Numbered from the stretch's first letter, positions 8,001 to 17,756 are shown. The stretch is 64,000 bases of DNA from Elusimicrobiaceae bacterium (GCA_017475405.1 JAFVFN010000029.1:25690-89689); one strand, 5' to 3'. Numbers and translations are program-made. The notes: generated from the letters alone by a model not told the origin.

Positions 8001-8477
8001 TTAGCTAATAGTTGTAGGCACTGTGGTAACATTCTGTTCCCATTCATTTCCCATCACAGATTTACAGAAACTATTTGAATCACCTGTGCAATAGCGTTTA
8101 ATTACCCCGTTGCTATTCATTTGGAACGTCAACTTATACTGACCAGCACCTGTATCTGCAAGTCGCGTAGCTTGAGTTTGTACACCTGTTCCTACATTTG
8201 AGACAGCGATTGTGAAGTTTTTTGTTGTAAACGAAGACGGTGTAGTTCCTGTCAAACCAGGCATTTCAATATCCAGTTTGCTTAAGTCGGTTGTATATCC
8301 ACTGTTGGCTAACTGGTAAATGCGCTCACCCGTCATAATGTCACCCATTAACGTCAAGGCTTCCGCTGTACGGGATTTTTCTACTGCTTTGGTATATTGG
8401 GGCAAGGCTACTGCTGCCAAGATACCGATTATGAGCACTACTACGAGTAACTCAATTAACGTAAAACCTTTTCTCAT
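8001..8477 (-). CDS. type IV pilin-like protein (expressible copy of the silent-cassette family)
   Basis: 158-aa prepilin-like protein: short leader MRKG, then the class III processing site [15 protein letters not shown] with Glu5, and a single N-terminal helix. The C-terminal variable domain carries a Cys pair (CTGDSNSFC). It is the only one of four near-identical loci at 7.3-11.1 kb with ATG, an AGGAG site and an upstream TATAAT (8532-8537). It therefore looks like the expression locus, with 7361-7837, 10049-10528 and 10613-11104 as silent relatives. Pilus major subunit versus minor pilin cannot be decided. Confidence 0.85.
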   Translation of the reverse strand: MRKGFTLIELLVVVLIIGILAAVALPQYTKAVEKSRTAEALTLMGDIMTGERIYQLANSGYTTDLSKLDIEMPGLTGTTPSSFTTKNFTIAVSNVGTGVQTQATRLADTGAGQYKLTFQMNSNGVIKRYCTGDSNSFCKSVMGNEWEQNVTTVPTTIS

Positions 8478-8531
8478 AAGTTAATCTCCTATGTCCTACA
8501 AGTTTAAATTAGAAAGTGGTTAGCTTTCTAT

Positions 8532-8537
8532 ATTATA
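8532..8537 (-). promoter_or_regulatory. -10 element of pilin gene
   Basis: Minus-strand TATAAT 54 nt before the ATG, with AGGAG in between. The nearest TTGCAA is 21 bp further up, so the -35 assignment is unclear. Confidence 0.45.
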
Positions 8538-8625
8538 GTTTACAATATTTTGAAAAATTTGCAAGTATTTTTTTTAAATAGGTCTTGACGGTTTATCAGA
8601 TTTTATTTTTTACCATCATAGCATT

Positions 8626-9831
8626 TTAGATTTTTTCTTGCGTATTTGTCAGCCACTCCAGTACATTTAGAGGCTTGATTCCTTCAAAGCTATTCACCGG
8701 CACGTAATCCAAAGACAATAGATACTTAGGGTAATTATCTTTGATTTGTTTAAGTGGTGTCAGTTCTCGCTCAAGTGTTTCAGGAGCCAGTATATTTTGG
8801 GCCACTTGGTAATATTCGGTTCCTTGAGCATTAAGAGCCACGAAGTCCACCTCTTGTGTTCCGGTTTTACCGATAAATACTTTATAGCCGCGGCGCAGTA
8901 ATTCTAAATACACGATATTCTCAAGCATACGGCCCGTGTCTATATCATTGCGTTCCAACAATGCAGCACGTAAACCGGTATCTACCATATAATACTTGTT
9001 GCCGTTTTGCAAATATTGTTTGCCTTTAATATCATAGCGAGAAGCCGGATATAACACAAAACTTTCTACCAGGGCCGTTATATATTTTTCTACGGTTTGG
9101 TGTGAAATCTTATAACCGGCCGAAGTCAGTGTATCGCGGATCTTTTTAATAGAAACTAAACTTCCTATATTATCAAATAGGAATTTGATAATCCGATATA
9201 ATTCATCTGTGTTAGTAATCTTATAGCGAGTCACTACATCCTTTATGATAATAGAATCCAATATCCCTTTTAAATAAGCCGCGGTTGCTTCGGCTGTCGG
9301 CATTTGTAGGGTATACGGAAATGAACCGTTTTGTACATACGATTTGTACAGATTGGGCAAGTTTGTCTTATTGTTCTGGGCAGACACATATTCCTCAAAG
9401 GAAAGCGGCAACATTTGTATTTCTACGTAACGGCCCGAGAGCAATGTAGCCAAGTCGCCGGATAACAAATGAGCATTAGAGCCTGTTATATAGATGTCTA
9501 AATTATCCCGGATATATAAGCTGTCCACCACTCGTTGGAACTGAGATACATTTTGAACTTCATCTAAAAAGATATAGTTCTTTTTATTAGGGATTACATT
9601 ATCTAAAATATATTGATGTAACGTGTTTGGATCACGCAGGTTTTCCCGAGACATATCCTCAAAATTAATGGTCAATATCTGTTTTTTTGAAACACCGATT
9701 TGTAATAAATAGTCCTGATATAAGCTAAATAAGGTGGATTTGCCACATCTTCGTACACCGGTAACTACTTTAATAAGCTGTTTATCCTTAAACAATTTCA
9801 ACTTGTTCAAATAATAAGTTCTTTGTATCAT
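8626..9831 (-). CDS. AAA ATPase with DUF4143 domain
   Basis: 401-aa member of the AAA_14/DUF4143 family. Walker A GVRRCGKST lies near residues 26-34, the Walker B-like IFLDEVQNV near 97, and sensor YITGSNAHLL near 113. The C-terminal part with LENIVYLELLRRGYKVFIGKTG and VDFVA is the DUF4143 region (PD-(D/E)xK-like). Family role is undefined; members are frequent in gut bacteria and often in accessory regions. Here it lies between pilin copies, but no direct link is visible. Confidence 0.88.
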   Translation of the reverse strand: MIQRTYYLNKLKLFKDKQLIKVVTGVRRCGKSTLFSLYQDYLLQIGVSKKQILTINFEDMSRENLRDPNTLHQYILDNVIPNKKNYIFLDEVQNVSQFQRVVDSLYIRDNLDIYITGSNAHLLSGDLATLLSGRYVEIQMLPLSFEEYVSAQNNKTNLPNLYKSYVQNGSFPYTLQMPTAEATAAYLKGILDSIIIKDVVTRYKITNTDELYRIIKFLFDNIGSLVSIKKIRDTLTSAGYKISHQTVEKYITALVESFVLYPASRYDIKGKQYLQNGNKYYMVDTGLRAALLERNDIDTGRMLENIVYLELLRRGYKVFIGKTGTQEVDFVALNAQGTEYYQVAQNILAPETLERELTPLKQIKDNYPKYLLSLDYVPVNSFEGIKPLNVLEWLTNTQEKI

Positions 9832-10048
9832 AATAACTCCCGTATAATCTTATCATACTAAAAAACACTAAAAATATCAAAATATTTAATTATAGTTAAA
9901 GTTTTTATCAATTTTAAAATAAATTTTAATTATAGTTAAAATTATTTTCATATTTAAAAAGTCTATCACAAAGGGCAGGCGTCCTCGGAAAATCTTTTTT
10001 AAACCCTATAAATTCAGCCTTCGTAAGATAGATCTCCATCGACAACTA

Positions 10049-10528
10049 ACGAAAAAAGGTTTTACGTTAATTGAGTTACTCGTAGTAGTACTCATTATCG
10101 GTATCTTGGCAGCAGTAGCCTTGCCCCAATATACCAAAGCAGTAGAAAAATCCCGTACGTCAGAAGCAGTTACTTTGATGGGTGATATTTTAACGGGACA
10201 ACGTATTTACCAACTAGCTAATGGTAAATATAGTGAGGATTTGTCTGTATTAGATATTGAAATGCCCGGCACATTAACAGATGCCAGCTCTTTTGATACA
10301 AACAATTATACCATTGCAATTTCAGGAACGACTGATACTACCGTCACCGCTACCCGTAAAGCTGCCAATAGCGCTGCAGGTGCATATGTATTAACAATGA
10401 CGCTGGAAAGTAACGGAGCAATTACGCGCTCTTGTACTCCAGTATCAGGAAAAGCCGATATTTGCAGCACTCTTTCAGCTGAATGGATTAAGAAGGACGC
10501 CGTATCATCTACTCCTGAGAACGGCTAA
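10049..10528 (+). pseudogene. silent [13 protein letters not shown] pilin copy (ACG instead of ATG)
   Basis: Second start-less copy, 159 codons in one frame. Its 5' junction shares AACTAACGAAAAAAGG with the 7361 copy, then continues into the conserved head. The first codon is ACG and there is no ribosome site. The variable tail (after about codon 55) differs from the other copies and has a C-terminal Cys pair ([11 protein letters not shown]). The frame upstream is open but contains no ATG. A terminator follows. Confidence 0.75.
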
Positions 10529-10545
10529 AGTATTACAACTCGTAA

Positions 10546-10581
10546 CAAAAGGTCCTCGTCTAACAAAACGAGGACCTTTAA
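10546..10581 (+). terminator. terminator after silent pilin copy
   Basis: Stem AAAGGTCCTCGT / ACGAGGACCTTT with an 8-nt loop. It lies between two convergent silent pilin copies and may serve either direction. Confidence 0.75.
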
Positions 10582-10612
10582 TGTTCCGCCTTTGCGAAAA
10601 CATAGTGAGTTT

Positions 10613-11104
10613 TTATTTATCCCAATCTTGTGTATTTGCAATTGAAGTACACAAGCCCCCATTTTTAGAGCCGTTACCATTGCAAACACGGGTAATAGTT
10701 CCATTTTGTGCTAGCGTAAATACTAAGTTATACGCATTATCACCTGTTACCGCAGCACCCGCTGAATCAATGCGAGTAGCCGTAGCTATAACGGAAGCTG
10801 CAGAGTCAGCAGCACCACTCATTACGATTGAAAAATTCTTGGTCGTAAAAGTGTCATTATCAGCTGTTGTTTTTTTGAGTGTTCCCGGCATCTCAATATC
10901 TAACAAAGATAAGTCAGTGGTATATTTACCATTACCTAATTGATAAATGCGTTCACCAGTCATAATGTCGCCCATCAACGTCAAGGCTTCAGCTGTGCGG
11001 GATTTTTCTACTGCTTTGGTATATTGGGGCAATGCTACTGCTGCCAAGATACCGATAATGAGCACTACTACGAGTAACTCAATTAACGTAAAACCTTTTC
11101 TCAG
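10613..11104 (-). pseudogene. silent [13 protein letters not shown] pilin copy (CTG instead of ATG)
   Basis: Third start-less copy, 163 codons. The codon at the start position is CTG (CTGAGAAAAGGT against ATGAGAAAAGGT in the intact gene). No AGGAG site precedes it, because homology to the expressed locus stops at the start codon. CTG initiation is not excluded but would be very weak. The tail is distinct (Cys pair CNGNGSKNGGLC). Confidence 0.72.
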
Positions 11105-11151
11105 TAGTATGTCTGACTATTATTCTAAAATGAGAATATAGGGAGGGATTT

Positions 11152-11469
11152 ATGGCTAGTGTAATTTCTAAAATCTACAGCGATATAGCAGCTTTGCTTC
11201 ATGTGGCACGCGCCAAAGCGTATCATACAGTAAATTCAATTATAGTTGAAACATATTGGAAGATCGGTCAGCACATTGTAGAAGAGGAGCAGGCCGGCAA
11301 ATCCCGCGCAGAATACGGAACAAAACTCATAGAAAACCTGTCCAAATACTTAACTGGTACTTTTGGTAAAGGATTTTCTGAAGCCAATTTGCAAAATATG
11401 CGAAACTTTTATTTGGTTTATCCAGAATTTCCTAGACAGTGTCTAGGAAATTTGTCTTGGCCTGATTGA
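11152..11469 (+). CDS. truncated DUF1016 (YhcG-like) N-terminal domain protein
   Basis: The 105 aa match the N-terminal DUF1016 region of YhcG-type PD-(D/E)xK nucleases (IIVETYWKIGQHIVEEEQ, FGKGFSEANLQNMRNFYL). Full family members are about 340 aa with a C-terminal nuclease domain, which is missing here. A stop follows soon after PEFPRQCLG. An AGGGAGG ribosome site is present. Most likely the surviving 5' part of a degraded gene, possibly still translated. Confidence 0.7.
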   Translation: MASVISKIYSDIAALLHVARAKAYHTVNSIIVETYWKIGQHIVEEEQAGKSRAEYGTKLIENLSKYLTGTFGKGFSEANLQNMRNFYLVYPEFPRQCLGNLSWPD

Positions 11470-11533
11470 TTGGGATTTTATCCATCTCTCATCAATGAAC
11501 GGCTGCTTCTGTCCCTTTAAAGCGGTTCAAACA

Positions 11534-11562
11534 TTGACAAGGCTGTCTGTACTTGTTACAAT
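11534..11562 (+). promoter_or_regulatory. promoter of rimP-nusA-infB operon
   Basis: Near-consensus TTGACA (11534-11539), exactly 17 bp, TACAAT (11557-11562). Expected transcription start is near 11569, just before the leader hairpin. Confidence 0.8.
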
Positions 11563-11577
11563 ATATATGTTCTTAGT

Positions 11578-11611
11578 TAAGAGCGGCTTGGAGTTCCAAG
11601 CCGCTCTTTAG
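11578..11611 (+). promoter_or_regulatory. leader hairpin upstream of rimP (possible attenuator)
   Basis: Arms AAGAGCGGCTTGGA (11579-11592) and TCCAAGCCGCTCTT (11595-11608) are perfectly complementary, followed by TTTA. It lies between the promoter and the rimP ribosome site, so it would be the first element transcribed. It may terminate, attenuate or protect the mRNA; the short T-run leaves this open. Confidence 0.6.
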
Positions 11612-11626
11612 ATAATAGGAGTTGCT

Positions 11627-12085
11627 ATGAAAGATCCTAAACTGATAGAAGAGACCATTGCCAAGGCGTTGGCTGCAAGGCAGGTAGAACTGGTAGATTT
11701 GGTTATCCAACACCAGGGCCGTAAAGCCGTACTGCAATTTTTTGTAGATAAAGTCGGCGGTATTACGCTAGACGACTGCGGGGAGTTGACCGATCAGATT
11801 GACTCGCTGCTTGAGATGGAAAACCTCATAGACGGTGCGTATGTGTTGGAAGTGTCTTCTCCCGGGGTACAGCGTGTACTTAAAAAACCGGAACACTTCA
11901 AACGCTTTACGGGTGAGCGCGTCAAAATTGTGCTCAAAGTTCCCTTGGAGGGGCGCGGCAGTTTTACCGGAGTCATCGCTTCGGCAGATGACAACGCTTT
12001 TGTACTGGACGACGGAACCAATACCTTTCGCTTCGAATACAATAATATCAAGAAAGCCAATTTGGACCCGGTACTTGAATTTTAA
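11627..12085 (+). CDS. rimP: ribosome maturation factor RimP
   Basis: 30S subunit maturation factor, 152 aa, normal length. Conserved features include LEVSSPGVQRVLKKPEHFKRFTGERVKI (around residues 74-101) and the acidic LDDCGELT segment near 47. AGGAG precedes the ATG. First gene of the rimP-nusA-infB operon, 26 bp before nusA. The operon has its own promoter and leader hairpin. Confidence 0.94.
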   Translation: MKDPKLIEETIAKALAARQVELVDLVIQHQGRKAVLQFFVDKVGGITLDDCGELTDQIDSLLEMENLIDGAYVLEVSSPGVQRVLKKPEHFKRFTGERVKIVLKVPLEGRGSFTGVIASADDNAFVLDDGTNTFRFEYNNIKKANLDPVLEF

Positions 12086-12111
12086 CACGACACAAAGGAG
12101 ATAATATACCC

Positions 12112-13590
12112 ATGGAAACGAATGCAAAAGATTTCTTAGCCGCTTTGGAAGGCTTGGAAAGAGAAAAAAATATTAAACGAGACGATATCTTAAAAACGAT
12201 TGAAGACGCATTGGTATCTGCCCTTCGTAAAAATTTAGGTAAAACGGCGCAAATTTCCGCCAAAATCAGCGTGGAATCCGGTACGATTGATGCCAGCCAG
12301 CAATTAAACGTCGTGGAAGTAGTAACCAACCCCGAAATGGAAATTGACCTAGCGGCTGCCCAAAAAGAAGACAAAAATCTCAAGGTGGGCGATGTTCTTT
12401 CCCGGCCGCTGCAGGTAACGGATTTTTCCCGTATCGCCGCGCAGATTGCCAAACAGGTGCTGATCCAAAAAGTACGCGGTATTGAACGCGAAAACTTCTA
12501 TAACGAATATAAACCGCGTGAAGGGGAAGTGGTTATGGGATCGGTGCGTCGTATGTCGGACCGTGACATCATTGTGGATTTAGGGAAAATCGAAGCGATT
12601 TTACCGTACTGCGAACAGATCAAAAAGGAACGCTACGGGATCGGTTCTCGTATTAAAGCCATTATCGCCAAAGTGATGAGCCAGTCCGACCTGGCGGCGG
12701 TTACGGCCGATGACGGACAGCTCAGCCGCTATAAATCGGCAGCTTTTAAAATGGATAAAGGACAACGCGGGCCGTATGTGTTTTTATCACGTGCCAATAA
12801 TAAATTTTTAGAAGAATTATTTAAAGTGGAAGTTCCTGAAATCAACGAAGGGATTGTGGAAATCAAAAACATCCAACGTGATGCCGGGTTCCGTTCCAAA
12901 GTATTGGTCAACAGCATTGACAGCAAAATTGATCCGATCGGTACATGTGTGGGGATGCGCGGGATTCGTATTCGGGCCATTCAAAACGAATTATCCGGTG
13001 AACGCATTGACCTGATTACGTATTCGGCGGACGTAGACACGCTTTTGATGAACGCGGTGGCTCCGGCCAAAGCAAACTCCGTACAGATTTTAAATCCGGA
13101 AACCAAAAAAGCACTGGTCATTGTACCCGATGATCAGTTGGCCATTGCCATCGGTAAAGACTGGCAAAATATTAAACTCGCTTCCCGGTTGACAGGTTGG
13201 AGCTTGGATGTGAAGAGTGAAAGCCAAAAAGCTGCTGAGGGCAAAGAGGTAACCGATTCCATTCAGAACGTGTTGTCTAGCATTGAGGGCATTGGTCCCA
13301 AAACGGCTGAACTTTTGCAAAAAGCCGGTTTTACGACCGTTGAAAAATTAGCCAACGTAGAAATTGAACACCTCTGCACCGTACAGGGCATTGGTGATAA
13401 GACCGCTCAAAAAATTATTGAAGGGGCCAAGAAATATTTAGCCGAAGCCGCCGAACAGGCAGCTGCCAGACAGACTGCTGCCGAGGCACAGGGTGAGCAA
13501 GCACCGGCCGAGAACGAAACCGCTGCACTGCAAGAGGAGCAAACACTCGCTGAGGAGGTAGCCCATGACGACAACCAAGAAAACAACTAA
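12112..13590 (+). CDS. nusA: transcription termination/antitermination factor NusA
   Basis: 492 aa. Order of domains: N-terminal RNA-polymerase-binding domain, S1 domain (REGEVVMGSVRRM near 140), two KH domains (IGTCVGMRGIRIRAI near 282 and AIAIGKDWQNIKLASRLTGW near 344), then helix-hairpin-helix pairs (GIGPKTAELLQKAGF, GIGDKTAQKI near 395-430) and an acidic Ala/Glu-rich tail. An AAGGAG site precedes the ATG. It overlaps infB by 26 bp. NusA commonly autoregulates this operon. Confidence 0.96.
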   Translation: METNAKDFLAALEGLEREKNIKRDDILKTIEDALVSALRKNLGKTAQISAKISVESGTIDASQQLNVVEVVTNPEMEIDLAAAQKEDKNLKVGDVLSRPLQVTDFSRIAAQIAKQVLIQKVRGIERENFYNEYKPREGEVVMGSVRRMSDRDIIVDLGKIEAILPYCEQIKKERYGIGSRIKAIIAKVMSQSDLAAVTADDGQLSRYKSAAFKMDKGQRGPYVFLSRANNKFLEELFKVEVPEINEGIVEIKNIQRDAGFRSKVLVNSIDSKIDPIGTCVGMRGIRIRAIQNELSGERIDLITYSADVDTLLMNAVAPAKANSVQILNPETKKALVIVPDDQLAIAIGKDWQNIKLASRLTGWSLDVKSESQKAAEGKEVTDSIQNVLSSIEGIGPKTAELLQKAGFTTVEKLANVEIEHLCTVQGIGDKTAQKIIEGAKKYLAEAAEQAAARQTAAEAQGEQAPAENETAALQEEQTLAEEVAHDDNQENN

Positions 13591-15898
13591 AGAAGAGGGC
13601 GAAACCCCCAAGAAAAAAACCGCGGTCAAGAAGCCCGTTTCCAAAAAAACAACCACGGCGAAAAAGACTACCGTTAAGAAGGACGCTGCGGCTAAACCGG
13701 CTGCCAAAAAAACGACGGCGAAAAAAGCAGCTGACAAGCCGGCGGTCAAAAAAACGGCTGCTAAAAAAGCAACGACTAAAAAGACGGTTAAGAAAACAGA
13801 TTTAACAACGGACGTTGCCCAACCGGAAGCAACTCAGGCTCCTGTGCAGACAGCACCGGTTCAACCGACCGTTGCACCTGCCGCGCAGCCTAAAGCGCAA
13901 CCGGTACAACCGGCTGTGCAAACACCGGCTCCCAAACCGAATGTTGCATCGGTACCGCCGCAACAACCCAAGCCGCAGGTAACTCCTGTTGCTTCGCCTA
14001 AACCGGCTCCGGCTGCCGCGCCGAGCGTGCAGCCTGCACAACCGGTCGCAAAACCCGTGCAGGCGGCCCCGCAACCTAAACCGCAGCCTGCCCAGCCGGC
14101 CGCTGCCAAGCCGCAGGAACCGGCGAAGTCTTCTGCTAAAACGATACGCATTGTCGGTACTCCGACCGTTAAAGAATTAGCGGAGAAGATGAATTTTAAA
14201 ATCAATGACTTTATCAAAAAACTCATGATGATGGGGATCTTTGCCACCATTAACCAGCGGTTGGAAAAGGATATGATAGAGTTGGTAGTTTCGGAATGCG
14301 GTTTTGAAGCCGAAATGGTACAGGAAGATCTCAAAGAGGCTGCTGCTGTGATGCAGCTGGAAGATGATCCTGCCTCGTTAAAACCGCGCAGTCCCGTGAT
14401 TACCATTATGGGACATGTAGACCACGGTAAGACCAGTTTGTTGGATGCCATTCGCAAATCCAACGTAGTAGCCGGTGAAGCGGGTGCCATTACCCAACAC
14501 ATCGGTGCTTACCGCGTTAAAACACCGCGCGGCACATTAACATTTTTGGACACGCCCGGTCACGAAGCGTTTACGGCCATGCGTGCGCGCGGAGCCCAGG
14601 CAACGGATATCGTGGTACTTGTGGTGTCTGCTACGGACGGTATCATGCCGCAGACTATTGAGGCCATGGAACACGCCAAAGCCGCCGGAGCACCGATTAT
14701 TGTGGCAGTCAATAAGATTGATTTGCCCGGTGCCAACCCGGACCGAGTGCGTCAGGATTTGTCGGCGCGCGGGCTGGTGCCCGAAGAGTGGCAGGGAACC
14801 ACTATTTTCGTAGATATTTCTGCCAAGAAACACCTCAACATTGACAAACTGTTGGAAATGATTGCCCTGCAGGCCGAAATGATGGAACTCAAGGCCAATC
14901 CGGACCGCTTGGGGGTGGGTGTCATTTTGGAAAGTAAACGCGATAATAAACGCGGGGTTGTGGCTACGGTACTGGTGCAAAAAGGTACTATGAAAGTCGG
15001 CGATCCGTTCTTGGTGGGAACCAACTACGGTCGTATCCGCGCACTGATTGATGAAAACTCGCAGCGTTATCAAAAAATCGGCCCCAGCGTACCGGCTGAG
15101 ATTTTAGGGATTAACGGTGAACCGCCGCAGGTAGGCGATACGCTCTACATTATGGAGAGCGAAAAAGAAGCCCGCTATGCAGCCGAAAAACGCAAACTGG
15201 CCCAAAAAGAAGATTCTCAGGCACACCGCAAACAGATGTCACTGATGGCTCTGGGAAAGGCTGACGAGGAAGGCAATAAAGTTAAAAAACTAAGCCTGAT
15301 TTTAAAAGCCGACGTACAAGGTTCCATTGAGGCCATTAAAGATGCGCTGTTGCGTATTCCGTCCGACGAAGTGGAACTGGATATTGTACTGTCTGCACCG
15401 GGCAATATTAATGAAAGCGATATTTTGCTTGCCAAGGCCAGTAACGCTGTCGTAATCGGATTCCACGTGTCTACGGAACATAAAGCGCAGGCCGAGGCTG
15501 AACGCGAAGGTATTGAAATTCGCAACTACACGATTATCTTTGAACTGTTGGAAGATATCAAAGCGGCTATGGAGGGATTATTAGAGCCCGACGTAGTAGA
15601 AACCGTCGTTGGTACGGCCACCATTAAGAAAGTCATGAAGTTAAGCTCCGGCTTGATTTCGGGATCACTCGTGGAGAGCGGTACGATTGTGCGCAATTAC
15701 GAAGTGCGCATTAAACGCAACGGGGAAGAAGTCGGCCGCGGTAAGATCGGCGGCTTAAAACGCTTCAAAGATGACGTCAAAGAGGTCGAGAAAGGTTATG
15801 AATGCGGTATCTTGATTGAAGGGTTCAAAGGTGTGCAGGAAGGCGACCTGATTGAATGTTTCAAGAAAGAAACCGTTACCAGAAGAATTAAGATGTAA
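13565..15898 (+). CDS. infB: translation initiation factor IF-2
   Basis: 777 aa GTPase that brings initiator tRNA to the ribosome. The N-terminal ~190 residues are a Lys/Ala/Thr then Pro/Gln/Ala-rich disordered region, followed by the IF2_N domain and the G domain: GHVDHGKTS (G1, near 281), DTPGHEAF (G3), NKID (G4). C-terminal domains end with [10 protein letters not shown]. Start at 13565 is supported by GAGGAG 7 nt upstream inside nusA; overlap 26 bp. The basic N-terminus resembles the H1-like protein at 2593. Confidence 0.96.
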   Translation: MTTTKKTTKEEGETPKKKTAVKKPVSKKTTTAKKTTVKKDAAAKPAAKKTTAKKAADKPAVKKTAAKKATTKKTVKKTDLTTDVAQPEATQAPVQTAPVQPTVAPAAQPKAQPVQPAVQTPAPKPNVASVPPQQPKPQVTPVASPKPAPAAAPSVQPAQPVAKPVQAAPQPKPQPAQPAAAKPQEPAKSSAKTIRIVGTPTVKELAEKMNFKINDFIKKLMMMGIFATINQRLEKDMIELVVSECGFEAEMVQEDLKEAAAVMQLEDDPASLKPRSPVITIMGHVDHGKTSLLDAIRKSNVVAGEAGAITQHIGAYRVKTPRGTLTFLDTPGHEAFTAMRARGAQATDIVVLVVSATDGIMPQTIEAMEHAKAAGAPIIVAVNKIDLPGANPDRVRQDLSARGLVPEEWQGTTIFVDISAKKHLNIDKLLEMIALQAEMMELKANPDRLGVGVILESKRDNKRGVVATVLVQKGTMKVGDPFLVGTNYGRIRALIDENSQRYQKIGPSVPAEILGINGEPPQVGDTLYIMESEKEARYAAEKRKLAQKEDSQAHRKQMSLMALGKADEEGNKVKKLSLILKADVQGSIEAIKDALLRIPSDEVELDIVLSAPGNINESDILLAKASNAVVIGFHVSTEHKAQAEAEREGIEIRNYTIIFELLEDIKAAMEGLLEPDVVETVVGTATIKKVMKLSSGLISGSLVESGTIVRNYEVRIKRNGEEVGRGKIGGLKRFKDDVKEVEKGYECGILIEGFKGVQEGDLIECFKKETVTRRIKM

Positions 15899-15924
15899 GA
15901 AGTAAATAAGTTGTGACAGAATAT

Positions 15925-15951
15925 ACCGCCCCTTATTTTGGAGGGGCGGTG
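15925..15951 (+). terminator. terminator of rimP-nusA-infB operon
   Basis: Perfect stem ACCGCCCCT / AGGGGCGGT-like with a TATTTTGG-type loop, 27 bp after the infB stop. The T-run is poor (GCTGTTAAT). Confidence 0.6.
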
Positions 15952-15968
15952 CTGTTAATCGGGAAGCT

Positions 15969-16377
15969 TTATTGATAGACATATACTACATTTGAAGTTG
16001 GCGTGTTTTGTCCGGTCTCGGCTTTACATATACTGTGAGGTAAAGAGGTTCTATCTGTGGGATACGCATAACATTTTACCTTTTCAGCCGCGTTGCTGTG
16101 CTGCAATTCGATTAAATAACCTAATATGTTGTTACCGTTATCATCCTCCAATACGCAATAAACAGCTGATCGTGTAGGTGGTCGCACTTCTAATGTACAA
16201 TGTCCCCAAGAATAATAATGTGATCCGTAATTGTCACTGAGTGATGAGGAATTTGGAGTAGTACATCAATATCTAATTTACTGATATCTGGTGTATATTC
16301 TGAATTGTTTAAATAATTTGCTCCAAAATCAAATTTGTTTTTTGCTAAAGGAAATGAAATTAAAATATTAGAATAAT
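15969..16377 (-). pseudogene. decayed type IV pilin-like gene lacking its head
   Basis: The 3' part reads in frame (15969-16187) and ends in a pilin-family tail (C..CKAETGQNT, compare ICQQETGKQ in the 46897 gene). A frameshift separates it from an upstream piece with NYLNNSEYTPDISKLDID, matching the family's LANGSYT..LDID core. The N-terminal FTLIELL region and start are absent, cut off where the NYN gene ends. A clear relic. Confidence 0.75.
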
Positions 16378-17130
16378 TTATATTGCCCAGGGATTCGTTA
16401 TCACATCAAATTCCTCATTTAATTTATGTTTGACTCTAGCATCATCTTTAAATGAGAAATCAATCTTCCAATTATGCTTAATTGTATTGGGAAATTGAGA
16501 CTTCTTAATTCTTTCAAAATTTACTAAGAAGGCAGGATTTCGGGATGCCTTAATTAATTCAGCACATCTATATTCCTGGGCTAGAATAGAATTTCCCTGT
16601 ATTGGCGGCGGAGGTGGCACAATAACTATCTTTTTCTGAGGTCTTAATTCCAATGCTCTTTTGACAACAGACACAAAGTCGCCATCTCCTGAAAATAAAA
16701 AGCATTTATCATATTCATCCAGTAAAGTTGCTTCTATTAACTTTACCGCAATATTTACATCCGTTTCTTTTTCCTCGTGCCGATGCAAAGTTCCACAGGA
16801 TACATTATGACAGTTTTGACACTTTTCTATTGGGCGGCATTTCGGAATCTGTTTCTTTTTAAATTTCCCTAAAACAATATTGATATTGACCGTTTTTAAG
16901 GCTTCTATAAAAATTAAATGCTTTCTTATGGTGGATTCCTTAGAATTGGTAGAAATGGCCGAATAGTAAGTAATTTTCGCATTAGCTGCATCATCTTCTT
17001 CGGTTAAAATACTATTTAGAAGAGCACGGTAATCTACCCATTTAACAGGTTCATTATATAAGTGAAAATATCTATCTATTTTATGATAGTAGTTAAAACC
17101 ATCAATTAAAGCCAAAATTCTGTTCTTCAT
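16378..17130 (-). CDS. NYN-domain (PIN-like) putative ribonuclease
   Basis: 250 aa of the LabA/NYN type. Conserved acidic positions are visible: LIDGFNYYH (D near residue 9), the ETDVNIAVKLI segment near 125 and LFSGDGDFVSVVKRALE near 146, which together form a metal site. A four-cysteine/His cluster (CRPIEKCQNCHNVSCGTLH, near 103-121) could hold zinc. NYN proteins are thought to cut RNA. A hairpin precedes the gene. Ends at the truncated pilin relic, suggesting a recombination joint. Confidence 0.85.
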   Translation of the reverse strand: MKNRILALIDGFNYYHKIDRYFHLYNEPVKWVDYRALLNSILTEEDDAANAKITYYSAISTNSKESTIRKHLIFIEALKTVNINIVLGKFKKKQIPKCRPIEKCQNCHNVSCGTLHRHEEKETDVNIAVKLIEATLLDEYDKCFLFSGDGDFVSVVKRALELRPQKKIVIVPPPPPIQGNSILAQEYRCAELIKASRNPAFLVNFERIKKSQFPNTIKHNWKIDFSFKDDARVKHKLNEEFDVITNPWAI

Positions 17131-17148
17131 ATGCTTGTAAAAGAGGAA

Positions 17149-17166
17149 ACCTCGCTTGCGCGAGGT
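17149..17166. repeat. hairpin upstream of NYN gene
   Basis: ACCTCGC-TTGC-GCGAGGT, a 7-bp stem with a 4-nt loop, 19 bp before the NYN start. It resembles the small hairpins at 17757-17892. Confidence 0.5.
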
Positions 17167-17359
17167 TCCCGACCCATAAAGGGTGATTATTACTTATAGT
17201 ATAATACAAATCGTTCTCTTTGTCAATGGGAAAATTTTTAACTATTGTATGGGTTGGAAACTCGCCTTCTATGGTTATATTATACAAGAAACAGACGAAT
17301 ATTGCTAGACGTAACTTATTCCTATATATTTTGGCAATAAATTGAGCGAGTCTTGGCGG

Positions 17360-17725
17360 CTACAAGCGACTATATTTAGCACATCTTAAAGAAGAGTAGC
17401 GAACCTTAGCCGCTCTGCGCAGCTCTCTAAATTGAGCTACCAACCGCACAACAGGTATATCTTCCCGCGGCGCATCTTTCCATTCTATACCATTGATATA
17501 TACTTCTTCGGTAGCTATATCTACATCTTCATTCCAAACAATTCCGTGACCTCCGGCCTCGATGTGAGCGTCTTCAAACAAAGCCCTATGGTATAACGTT
17601 TTAAAAACAGGCCACTTGTCACAAAGAGATTCTAAATCGTATTTCTTGAATGTACCATCTGCAAATAGAACCCCTATAACAAGACCCTCTAGTGGATATA
17701 CTTTGCGTGCTTTCATGTTTTGCAT
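17360..17725 (-). CDS. DUF2442-like domain protein
   Basis: 121 aa from the start chosen at 17725 (MQNMKARKVYPLEG); longer in-frame versions run back into a hairpin cluster. The core VLFADGTFKKYDL..ALFEDAHIEAGGHGIVWNEDVDIATEEVYING matches DUF2442-type proteins, short domains of unknown function often encoded beside toxin-antitoxin-like genes. No partner of that kind is adjacent here. Ribosome site weak (AGAG). Confidence 0.6.
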   Translation of the reverse strand: MQNMKARKVYPLEGLVIGVLFADGTFKKYDLESLCDKWPVFKTLYHRALFEDAHIEAGGHGIVWNEDVDIATEEVYINGIEWKDAPREDIPVVRLVAQFRELRRAAKVRYSSLRCAKYSRL

Positions 17726-17756
17726 ATGAGTCTCTTTACTATCAGCCTCACAGAAT

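Noticed and set aside
7361..11104. Active prophage or integron
   Set aside because: No integrase, structural phage genes or attC-like sites in this interval; content is pilin copies, an ATPase and a truncated nuclease gene.
17102..17287. 61-codon minus-strand frame upstream of the NYN gene
   Set aside because: It overlaps the NYN start, contains a hairpin and shows no coding character or ribosome site.
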